Shown here one piece after another: positions 1 through 5,981 of a DNA stretch of 15,261 bases (positions within the stretch are counted from its first letter, which is position 1; every line of letters begins with the position of its first letter). The translations under genes were made by a program, and so were the position numbers. The DNA is from Mariniphaga sp964398855. Lineage in GTDB: Bacteria > Bacteroidota > Bacteroidia > Bacteroidales > Prolixibacteraceae. Below the pieces are notes generated by a model that was not told where the DNA came from, made no database searches, and saw only the letters and a program-made list of their open reading frames with translations. Location: the NCBI GenBank assembly GCA_964398855.1, contig CAYNOQ010000063.1, positions 1-15,261 of the forward strand. The letters run 5' to 3'.

Positions 1-528
1 GAATTTCGTTTTATAATCCATCAGCCTGCAATTTTCAATCACGGATATGCCGGCTTTTTCTGGGCATCATATATCAATTTACCGGAAAAAACAGGAATAT
101 ATCTGAAAGGTAAAAAGAATAAAACCGACCGGGAACAATGGATTTATATTGAGTCCGAAGGACACGGCACAAACAGTACGCATCTCAGTGAAAAAGACAG
201 TGCGGATTACTATTTTGTCGAAAATTTCAACATCGTACTGGCAAACGGAATCTCAGATTACACGTTTTCAGTACCATACTATTTTGGCAGATACCGGAAC
301 ATGGTTTTTGCCTATCTTTTTTCTGAGCCGGAAGAGGGGACCATACGTTTTACGCAGTCGCCCAACGGCGCAGGCGAAGGAAAACCGGCGTGGGATTTTC
401 AATATATTTTACCTGATTTTGAGGTTGGGAAACAGTATGCAATCAAACTGAGAGTTATCTACAAAGAGTGGATAAATTCACAGTATATTGAAAACGAGTA
501 TCTGAAGTGGACAGGGAAAATGGAATGA
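1..528 (+). CDS. C-terminal fragment of uncharacterised soluble protein, probably beta-sandwich-like
   Basis: The frame is open from the first base to a TGA at 526-528, giving 175 residues, so the true start lies left of the window. No membrane helix is visible. The chain alternates aromatic and polar residues as in an all-beta domain. Recognisable blocks are HGYAGFFWASYINLPEKTG (about residue 18), the tract SVPYYFGRYRNMVFAYLF (about 90-107), then FTQSPNGAGEGKPAWDFQ and a closing segment with a Y/W pattern. From memory, similar C-terminal blocks (an 'SYINAPEDK' segment, a 'YFGRxR' segment, 'SPSGGG...PAWDF') occur in uncharacterised proteins of Planctomycetota and Verrucomicrobiota, often in carbohydrate-use or sulfatase neighbourhoods. 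I know no function and assign none. The gene converges on the O-antigen ligase gene, with a 94-bp spacer that holds only a weak AT-rich inverted repeat. The reading frame is secure; identity is uncertain. Confidence 0.75.
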   Translation, partial: EFRFIIHQPAIFNHGYAGFFWASYINLPEKTGIYLKGKKNKTDREQWIYIESEGHGTNSTHLSEKDSADYYFVENFNIVLANGISDYTFSVPYYFGRYRNMVFAYLFSEPEEGTIRFTQSPNGAGEGKPAWDFQYILPDFEVGKQYAIKLRVIYKEWINSQYIENEYLKWTGKME

Positions 529-622
529 AGTTAAACTAAGGACTCAATTTCAAAATTGATGTCCGGTAGCGGATAGTTTCCTTATTTTTTATACGCAATT
601 TTCATAACAAGCTGTTCTTTCC

Positions 623-2107
623 CTAACCTGATTCCTGCCTCATTCCCGAAGTTGAATTCCACAGAAACAGGCTGTAGAAAAAAGTAAAAAAGGAAAGTCC
701 CATGTGCGTTTCCAGATTGGCATCGCCCAGATTTGCAAAAGCATAGGAGATCAAAAACAGAATGAAAATGAAATTCCGGCGGTGGTTCAACCGGAAAACA
801 GGAAACACAATGGCTAAGATTATCCACACAAAACCAACTATCCCAAATTTAACCAGATAGTTCAGATACTGATTGTGTGAGGATTCTCTCTTCTCTTTCA
901 AAAGCCCGGTTTCCATCCGGTCATATACCTCATCATATTTTACCTTCCAGTTCCCGGTGCCGATGCCAAGCCAGGGATTCTGTCCGATGAGAAGAAGAGA
1001 AGCCCTCACATATTCAATGCGTTGTGAAAGTGTTTTTCCGTTCGGATCGCCTGTGCGAAAATAGTAATCCAGTTCCCAAACCATATCATATATACGCGGA
1101 TAGATGGAAAAACGGTGGTTTTTAAACTTATAATTGGTAACACCTTCCTGGATCAGCCGGATGTCATCTTTAGTGAGTTTACTCACACCCACACTGTCTT
1201 TTCGGTAGCCTAAACTGGTCATATAACGGATTAGGGTACTGCCAAGAGTAAAGCCATTCAGTTTATCGTCAAACTTAATGCTGCTGCGCTTATTCCACTC
1301 CTCCCTAAGTTCCTTATCGCAAATATAGATNNNNNNNNNNNNNNNNNNNNNNNNNNNNNNNNNNNNNNNNNNNNNNNNNNNNNNNNNNNNNNNNNNNNNN
1401 NNNNNNNNNNNNNNNNNNNNNNNNNNNNNNAAAAATGTCCCGTAAAGTGTGAAAATACCTACCAATGATTTTAAAAGAATCATAAAAAAAGCAAGCCATA
1501 CGATCAGTCCCCAAAACGCAATCTTGGGAATTTTCACCGGCAGCTTATCCCTGTTGAACAGAAACCAGGTCAAAAAAATCAATGATAAAACTACCTGAAA
1601 AGAGAACCGGATATGCGAAATAATACTCACCGAGCGAAATTCATCAATATTCATTTGAGCCGGAGCAATCAGTTTTCCGGTAATTATCAGACTGGCGATG
1701 GTTACCGAAAGTACAAACACAAAAAACACGGAATATATTCTCTTTTCGGAAAGACGGGGGGAAAGCCATATTGCCACCGGAAAGACGATCCAGAAAATAA
1801 CTTTCCTCAGCTCATAAAGGGCAAAGGAGAAATCGGTGGTAAAAAGCGTGCCAATCAGGTATATTGCAAAAATTGAAACCGGAAACAGAATCACTATCCA
1901 TGATTGATTTTTCACTGTCGGGTGCCTCCATGAAAACAGTGCAAACGGCTGAAAAAACATAAATCCGGCAAAAATGCTCACCAAGGCTTCCGAAAAAGGA
2001 AAGACGGAAGCAACAACAACCAACGAAAAGAAAAAAATATTTTCTCTCCACTCATTCAGCCACTCTGTTTTTTCACTTGCTATTTTCTTGTCCGAAACCA
2101 ATCTCAT
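623..2107 (-). CDS. O-antigen ligase/polymerase family membrane protein (Wzy_C), interrupted by scaffold gap
   Basis: This is a polytopic inner-membrane protein of the O-antigen ligase/polymerase superfamily, which transfers or polymerises lipid-linked glycans on the periplasmic face. The N-terminal half (about 225 residues) has repeated hydrophobic helices, including FFFSLVVVASVFPFSEALV and FMILLKSLVGIFTLYG. After the gap comes a soluble loop starting IYICDKELREEWNKRS, then a segment with SQRIEYVRASLLLIGQNPWL followed by GIGTGNW, then SSHNQYLNYLVKFGIVGF. The NPxxGxGTG and HNQ(Y/F)L...GxxG signatures are the hallmark of the Wzy_C region, the latter carrying the conserved His. More helices follow to the C-terminus. 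The ATG at 2107 is used; no Shine-Dalgarno is visible, as is usual in this phylum. The 100 N (1331-1430) fall between a transmembrane segment and the long loop, so about one loop and helix are missing. The frames on both sides agree only if the true gap length leaves remainder 1 when divided by 3. Whether it ligates O-antigen or polymerises another glycan cannot be told, as no polysaccharide cluster is adjacent. Confidence 0.85.
   Translation of the reverse strand: MRLVSDKKIASEKTEWLNEWRENIFFFSLVVVASVFPFSEALVSIFAGFMFFQPFALFSWRHPTVKNQSWIVILFPVSIFAIYLIGTLFTTDFSFALYELRKVIFWIVFPVAIWLSPRLSEKRIYSVFFVFVLSVTIASLIITGKLIAPAQMNIDEFRSVSIISHIRFSFQVVLSLIFLTWFLFNRDKLPVKIPKIAFWGLIVWLAFFMILLKSLVGIFTLYGTFXXXXXXXXXXXXXXXXXXXXXXXXXXXXXXXXXXIYICDKELREEWNKRSSIKFDDKLNGFTLGSTLIRYMTSLGYRKDSVGVSKLTKDDIRLIQEGVTNYKFKNHRFSIYPRIYDMVWELDYYFRTGDPNGKTLSQRIEYVRASLLLIGQNPWLGIGTGNWKVKYDEVYDRMETGLLKEKRESSHNQYLNYLVKFGIVGFVWIILAIVFPVFRLNHRRNFIFILFLISYAFANLGDANLETHMGLSFFTFFYSLFLWNSTSGMRQESG
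1331..1430. other. Assembly gap of exactly 100 N
   Basis: An uninterrupted run of 100 N is the conventional placeholder for a scaffold join of unknown size. It lies inside the O-antigen ligase gene. The coding sense on both sides belongs to the same family in the same order, so the join itself looks right even though the gap length is arbitrary. Confidence 0.97.
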
Positions 2108-2363
2108 TTATAAATAATTCAACCATCTGTAAAAAGCCTGTACAATTGCGGTTCAGACCCTTTAAAACGGTCTGCCGCGTATGTGCAATCAGCATAATTT
2201 ATGAACGAAAATAATGCGGAATAATTACTTGAAAGAGAAAGTTAAAATTGGAATTCCGGGGATTAACCGGATTCAATTATAAATTATGAGCAAATAATTG
2301 TCAACAGTGCTTGTGATATATGCATATACCGACCTTACCCGTATGCAAATTTTAGATAAGCAG

Positions 2364-2386
2364 ATTCCCAACCTCCGGTTGAGAAT
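2364..2386. repeat. Imperfect inverted repeat (hairpin), dispersed-repeat-like
   Basis: ATTCCCAACC (2364-2373) pairs with GGTTGAGAAT (2377-2386) around a TCC loop, with nine of ten positions matched. The flanks (GCAG before, GACG after) resemble the 'GCAGATTC...GAATGACG' palindromic repeat I recall as scattered in several bacterial genomes. That resemblance is from memory and has not been searched. Confidence 0.6.
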
Positions 2387-2408
2387 GACGATTTATTAAA
2401 ACAGAAGA

Positions 2409-2447
2409 GAGAGGAGAGGCGGTGGCTTTGCCACCGCCTCTCCTCTC
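2409..2447. repeat. Perfect 18-bp inverted repeat with TTT loop
   Basis: Bases 2409-2426 are fully complementary to 2430-2447 around a 3-nt TTT loop. The arm reads GAGAGGAGAGGCGGTGGC on the + strand. The stem is GC-rich, with one arm purine-rich and the other pyrimidine-rich. There is no T-tract after it on either strand (TAATACT follows on +; TTCTGTTTTAATAAATC on -, which is T-rich but not a clean run). It could be a bidirectional transcription barrier, an RNA-stabilising hairpin or a copy of a dispersed palindromic element. Confidence 0.85.
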
Positions 2448-2482
2448 CTAATACTCCACCAACGTTATCATTCTCGCCCCAA

Positions 2483-2501
2483 GGGTGGGAGTCTCCCACT
2501 T
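2483..2501. repeat. Short inverted repeat GTGGGAG/CTCCCAC
   Basis: GTGGGAG (2485-2491) and CTCCCAC (2493-2499) are separated by a single T. Two further G-T wobble pairs on the outside extend the match to 2483-2501. A real hairpin would open the innermost pairs. It is the third inverted repeat within 140 bp. Confidence 0.55.
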
Positions 2502-2549
2502 AGGGAGTAAGCATATTTTTCAGATTCTAAAATCTGATGGCGTCGCCAC

Positions 2550-3104
2550 TTATGGTCTGGCAGATTTCTTTTTCTTTTTCTTACTGCCTGCTGGTGAAGC
2601 TTCCTGTTTTTCCCGGTGCAACGTTTTCAAATAGCTGTTTATCTGCTCTTCCCACCTTTCAATAACCTGAAGCTCACCCGACAGCGTCAGACTGTCATTT
2701 TCATCATTGTAGAACTCAATCGTTTCCACAGGCTTATCATTTTTAAGCGGATAAAAACTGAGTTCCAGCTTGTGAACCAACTCCTGACTCTGCTTATCAC
2801 CTGCTGTACGGGTGACATTGAGCAGTTTACAGCTCATAAATTCACGAAGATCGATATCCTTTAAAATTTCGTTGTCGGTTTCCTTCTTATAAAAAAAGAG
2901 ACATCCCTTTGCATCGTCAATTCCGATGATAAAATTGTTGCTGATTTCATGGCGGGTGATCACACATCCCTTCAACTCAGCCTGATTTGTTATTTTGGAC
3001 AAAAATCTGCCCCGCTTTTTCTTCTTGCTCAATCCGACAAAAACAAACGGCAAAATAATAATTGCAAGAAATATGATAGTTACCAATAAAATTCCTTTAT
3101 CCAT
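2550..3104 (-). CDS. Hypothetical protein with one N-terminal membrane anchor
   Basis: The protein has 184 residues. Residues 4-25 form one strong hydrophobic helix, followed at once by a basic cluster (SKKKKRGRF, 26-34). By the positive-inside rule the rest of the protein lies in the cytoplasm. The soluble part (about 35-165) mixes strands and helices, including EISNNFIIGIDDAKGCLFFYKK, a core that resembles small PH-like or YcxB-like domains only in a general way. A predicted helix (ELQVIERWEEQINSYLKTL) precedes a low-complexity tail of six lysines ending SARP. That tail explains the pyrimidine-rich run seen on the + strand near 2566-2582. I do not recognise a family. The ATG at 3104 directly precedes the membrane helix, which supports the start. 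No exact TAnnTTTG box was found upstream. The gene is co-directional with the 3313-3690 gene but 208 bp away, so it probably has its own promoter. Confidence 0.75.
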   Translation of the reverse strand: MDKGILLVTIIFLAIIILPFVFVGLSKKKKRGRFLSKITNQAELKGCVITRHEISNNFIIGIDDAKGCLFFYKKETDNEILKDIDLREFMSCKLLNVTRTAGDKQSQELVHKLELSFYPLKNDKPVETIEFYNDENDSLTLSGELQVIERWEEQINSYLKTLHREKQEASPAGSKKKKKKSARP

Positions 3105-3312
3105 TTTTAATCAATTTTTTGTATAAAGCGACTATGCGCTATAAATCAACTCAATAAAAAAGTCTCAAAAGATAAATTTCCCTTGCTGCTCTTTTGCACA
3201 CATTCATTAAAACTGTGGCAACAATTTCTAATAGTGAGTTACATTTTAAATTAAAGGCTGTGAATACTATAAAAGTCAGCCTGTCGGGAAATTTTCTAAA
3301 AAAAAGGAAAGA

Positions 3313-3690
3313 TTACCAGAAACCATGGAAGGGGAAAAGCAGGTCTGCCTTGCGCAGGCGAACCGGAAAGTTTACGAACCGGAACGAATAGCTGACAAAT
3401 GAATTGGTCAGAATTATATCGTTGATTCTCAATATTGCTGAAAATTCCTGAAAATGAAATGAAGTACCCGGAGAAACAGACGTAACCACAGGGTGATACG
3501 CAATTTCTGCAGGCAAATTTGCTTCTGCTGCAAAAAAAGATGGAAATGAGAAAAAACTCGTTCTTTCAGTTGGTTCATCAAAATAGAAATGGCTGTTTGT
3601 CGGAAGAAATTTTCCGAAGAAAAGAGATACTGCAACCAGATAGGTTGCAGAAAAGATGACAACTCCTGCTATTTTTAATGTTTTTCGCAC
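3313..3690 (-). CDS. Small hypothetical protein, N-terminal signal/anchor helix, C-terminal FPFHGFW
   Basis: The protein has 125 residues and its only possible start is the GTG at 3688-3690. There is no other methionine in the chain, and an in-frame TAA lies four codons upstream. Residues 1-29 (MRKTLK, then a hydrophobic stretch) look like a signal peptide or membrane anchor. The rest is rich in Phe and Ser and ends RKADLLFPFHGFW. I recall small Bacteroidota proteins of similar size with the same layout (basic N-terminus plus helix, variable middle, end like 'RKxDIIFPFHxFW'), which makes this a real gene and not a chance frame. Function is unknown. The -7-like box TAACTTTG sits directly before the start codon, so the message may be leaderless. 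Confidence 0.6.
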   Translation of the reverse strand: MRKTLKIAGVVIFSATYLVAVSLFFGKFLPTNSHFYFDEPTERTSFFSFPSFFAAEANLPAEIAYHPVVTSVSPGTSFHFQEFSAILRINDIILTNSFVSYSFRFVNFPVRLRKADLLFPFHGFW

Positions 3691-3694
3691 AACA

Positions 3695-3702
3695 CAAAGT
3701 TA
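3695..3702 (-). promoter_or_regulatory. Bacteroidota -7 box TAACTTTG, adjoining GTG start
   Basis: On the minus strand this reads TAACTTTG, an exact match to TAnnTTTG. Only four bases separate it from the GTG start of the 125-aa protein, so transcription would begin at or next to the start codon. Its first three bases are also the in-frame stop that limits the ORF. I see no clear -33 TTG at the expected distance. Confidence 0.55.
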
Positions 3703-3834
3703 CACCGATTTTTGAAATGAAAAACCACCTGCGATATAAAATTAATTTCGGATAATGAATTACGAATGAAAAATGAAGCAATTTTGCGCATTTACAATCT
3801 CTATCCTATTTTTTTCCATAACCGAAAAATAAAC

Positions 3835-3842
3835 TAATTTCG
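3835..3842 (+). promoter_or_regulatory. Possible -7 box TAATTTCG for the FAD oxidoreductase gene
   Basis: TAATTTCG differs from TAnnTTTG at one base. It is preceded by a T-rich tract (3810-3818) roughly where a -33 element would fall, though no TTG is present. It lies about 121 bp upstream of the ATG at 3964, implying a long AT-rich leader. It is the best candidate in this interval but weak. Confidence 0.35.
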
Positions 3843-3936
3843 CATGAACTGATTTGCAGAGAGTACGTAAAACGTGAAGCTTTCAGTTTCTGTTACTATC
3901 ATTCAAAACAAAAAGGAACACCAACATAAAAAGCTG

Positions 3937-3957
3937 ACAATTAACAATTAACAAATA
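3937..3957 (+). repeat. Short tandem repeat ACAATTA x2 plus one imperfect copy
   Basis: Two exact copies of ACAATTA and a third with one change (ACAAATA) end seven bases before the oxidoreductase ATG. This AT-rich tract occupies the ribosome-binding region, where no Shine-Dalgarno is seen. Low-structure A/T leaders are usual in Bacteroidota. Confidence 0.6.
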
Positions 3958-3963
3958 ATAGCT

Positions 3964-5682
3964 ATGCAGAGATTCAAAAGAGTTCTTTTCGTCAAGTTTT
4001 TAAGCATTTGCATTTTAATGATGCCATTCTCCGGCAAAAGTCAGGCAAGCGCCAAATCGTATGACATTGTGATTTACGGCGGTACTTCTGCTGGTATTGC
4101 AGCTGCCATACAAAGCTCGCGTATGGATAAATCAGTCGTTATAATTGAGCCGTCTGCCCGTCTTGGGGGATTGACAACCGGAGGACTCGGGCAGACCGAC
4201 ATCGGCAACAAACAGGTTATTGGTGGAATTTCGCGCGAATTCTATCAAAACATCCGGCGACACTATGAAAAGCCGCAGAACTGGAAATGGCAAAAAAAAG
4301 ATGAGTACATGGATGGCGGACAGACCAGAACTACTCAGGGTGAAGATGCCATGTGGACTTTCGAGCCTTCTGCAGCATTGAAAGTTTATACAGAAATGAT
4401 TGCTCGTGAAAAAATTGACATCGTTTATAACCAGCGCCTTAACCGAAACGGCGGAGTAATAAAAAATGGATGGCAAATCGTGGAAATTGAAATGGAAAGT
4501 GGTGAAAGATATCGTGGAAAAATGTTCATTGACGCTACCTATGAGGGTGATTTGATGGCAACTGCCGGCATTAGCTATACCATAGGCAGAGAATCGAACA
4601 GCGAATATGGCGAAACGCTGAACGGTATTCAGGCAAATAAAGTGAGCACCGCCCTGCGGGGAACAGTTTCAAAAAACGGTATCCATCACAATTTTATCGA
4701 CGGTGTTGACCCTTATATCGTCAAAGGCAATCCTGACAGCGGATTGCTGCCATTCATTGTTCAGGGTGGTCCCGGAATTGACGGGCGCGGTGACAAGGGA
4801 GTTCAGGCATACTGCTTCCGGATGACACTGACCGACCATCCCGAAAACCGCATTCCATTCAAAAAGCCAGAAAATTACAACGAACTGGAATATGAGCTGC
4901 TTTTTCGGAATTATGAAGCAGCAGCAGGAGATATTGAAAAGATGTATAACTATGGTGATCCGTTAGTTCCGTGGATAAATTCTGCCATGCCCAACCGCAA
5001 AACCGACACCAACAACCAGAAGGGGTTTTCAACCGATTTTGTCGGGCAGAACCATGACTATCCGGAAGCAGATTATGCGGAACGGGAGAAAATCATTGAA
5101 CGTCATCGCAGCTATCAGCAGGGATTGATGTGGACTTTGGCATACCATCCGCGAATTCCGGAAAAGGTGCGCAATGCAGTCTCAAAATGGGGAACCTGCA
5201 AAGATGAATATGAGCGGGAAGATGGCTGGCAGGGACAGCTTTATATCAGGGAAGCACGGCGAATGGTCAGCGACTACGTTATGACCCAGCGCAACTGTGA
5301 AGGATACGAAGTGGCTGACGACCCGGTGAGCATGGCAGCATACGGGATGGACTCCCACCACGTACAACGTTTTGTTGATGCCAACGGGTACGTTCAAAAT
5401 GAAGGAAACGTAGAAGCGTGGGGATTCCCGCCCTACCCCGTCAGCTACCGCTCTATTATCCCTAAAAAAGATGAGTGTAATAACCTGCTGGTGCCGGTTT
5501 GTGTCAGCTCAACTCATATCGCATTTGGCTCCATACGTATGGAACCGGTTTTTATGATTTTAGGGCAATCGGCAGCAACAGCAGCAGCCCTGGCAATCGA
5601 CAATAATACCAACCTGCATTCACTCAATTACGAATTGTTAAAAAGCAGACTACTGGAGGACAAACAAATTCTGTCGGAATAA
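3964..5682 (+). CDS. Exported FAD-dependent oxidoreductase (FAD_oxidored family)
   Basis: The protein has 572 residues. Residues 1-28 form a signal peptide (basic MQRFKR, hydrophobic core, SGKSQA). The mature part begins at once with a Rossmann FAD site: YDIVIYGGTSAGIAAA (33-48), the GGTSAG turn standing in for GxGxxG, and VVIIEPSARLGGLTTGG, where Glu62 should bind the adenosine ribose and RLGGLTTGG is the family-typical flavin loop. The C-terminal RSIIPK...NLLVPVCVSSTHIAFGSIRMEPVFMILGQSAATAAALA closes the flavin site, as in the FAD_oxidored (PF12831-type) family. Such proteins are often labelled 'xanthan lyase' or 'FAD-dependent oxidoreductase', and many are encoded near Bacteroidota polysaccharide-degradation genes. 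The physiological substrate is unknown, and no SusC/SusD pair or glycosidase is next to it here. The chosen ATG keeps the signal peptide intact. The gene stands alone and converges on the AGCS symporter gene. Confidence 0.88.
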   Translation: MQRFKRVLFVKFLSICILMMPFSGKSQASAKSYDIVIYGGTSAGIAAAIQSSRMDKSVVIIEPSARLGGLTTGGLGQTDIGNKQVIGGISREFYQNIRRHYEKPQNWKWQKKDEYMDGGQTRTTQGEDAMWTFEPSAALKVYTEMIAREKIDIVYNQRLNRNGGVIKNGWQIVEIEMESGERYRGKMFIDATYEGDLMATAGISYTIGRESNSEYGETLNGIQANKVSTALRGTVSKNGIHHNFIDGVDPYIVKGNPDSGLLPFIVQGGPGIDGRGDKGVQAYCFRMTLTDHPENRIPFKKPENYNELEYELLFRNYEAAAGDIEKMYNYGDPLVPWINSAMPNRKTDTNNQKGFSTDFVGQNHDYPEADYAEREKIIERHRSYQQGLMWTLAYHPRIPEKVRNAVSKWGTCKDEYEREDGWQGQLYIREARRMVSDYVMTQRNCEGYEVADDPVSMAAYGMDSHHVQRFVDANGYVQNEGNVEAWGFPPYPVSYRSIIPKKDECNNLLVPVCVSSTHIAFGSIRMEPVFMILGQSAATAAALAIDNNTNLHSLNYELLKSRLLEDKQILSE

Positions 5683-5716
5683 TCCGGGCGGTTCGGTAAA
5701 GCTCAGCGGAGGTTGC

Positions 5717-5749
5717 GGGGATTAGGTGGGGATTTAGTGGAGATTGACC
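5717..5749 (+). repeat. Three degenerate copies of an 11-nt G-rich unit
   Basis: The copies read GGGGATTAGGT, GGGGATTTAGT and GGAGATTGACC in tandem. The first two differ at one position and the third is more diverged. Four G-runs of two or more bases could allow a two-tier quadruplex. It probably reflects decayed repeat sequence. Confidence 0.5.
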
Positions 5750-5934
5750 TTGTGAAGAAACTCCGTTCAGCGCTCGTCACTTGGTTTTTATGCAGATTGG
5801 CTTCAGCAACGCTCGTTCCCATAGAAAAGCCTGCCTGTCCCTTAGCAGACATTAAGACCCACAAAAAGATGCTCGAATAGTGCCTGTTGAGTTTTGTTAG
5901 TTTTTAGTATTATGTCTTGATACTCTTGGTTTTG

Positions 5935-5953
5935 TGCCTTTTGAAGTAAGGCA
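5935..5953. repeat. Small hairpin TGCCTT/AAGGCA downstream of symporter gene
   Basis: TGCCTT (5935-5940) pairs with AAGGCA (5948-5953) across a 7-nt loop, 29-47 nt beyond the symporter stop on its own strand. No T-run follows on the minus strand, so a terminator role is only possible, not shown. Confidence 0.4.
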
Positions 5954-5981
5954 ATGCACCATCATTCCCAGATACAATTCT

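Larger units (their letters stand above)
2108..2549. other. Gene-free spacer rich in inverted repeats
   Basis: No credible coding frame is present. The left half (2108-2340) is AT-rich and holds the 5' region of the O-antigen ligase gene, including a short inverted repeat CAGACC/GGTCTG (2154-2159 and 2169-2174, 9-nt loop) about 47 bp upstream of the ligase start. I see no exact TAnnTTTG box for that gene. The right half (2360-2549) contains at least five hairpin-forming inverted repeats in under 200 bp. The two smaller ones are TCAGATT/AATCTGA (2520-2526 and 2531-2537) and TGGCG/CGCCA (2538-2548). None is followed by a T-run on the strand of the 2550-3104 gene, so they do not look like standard intrinsic terminators of that gene. 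Confidence 0.7.
5683..5981. other. Convergent spacer with degenerate short repeats, no gene
   Basis: This is the shared 3' region of the oxidoreductase and the symporter. It contains a G-rich 11-nt degenerate repeat (5717-5749), a second near-duplicate motif (TTCAGC then GCTCGT at 5766-5777, and again with three bases inserted at 5802-5816), and a small hairpin (5935-5953). No reading frame with protein-like composition was seen, and no clean intrinsic terminator on either strand. Confidence 0.65.

Noticed and set aside
544..559. AT-rich inverted repeat TCAATTT/AAATTGA between the first two genes, as a bidirectional terminator
   Set aside because: The loop would be only two bases, the stem is weak and no T-run follows on either side.
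2566..2582. Pyrimidine-rich tract as a terminator or polypyrimidine signal
   Set aside because: It encodes the poly-lysine tail of the 184-residue hypothetical protein on the minus strand.
3194..3391. A 65-codon + strand frame between the two small hypothetical genes
   Set aside because: Its 3' part is antisense to the 125-residue protein, its composition is not protein-like and no start signal precedes it.
4132..4476. A 114-codon minus-strand frame inside the FAD oxidoreductase gene
   Set aside because: Antisense to the FAD-binding region, without its own recognisable product.
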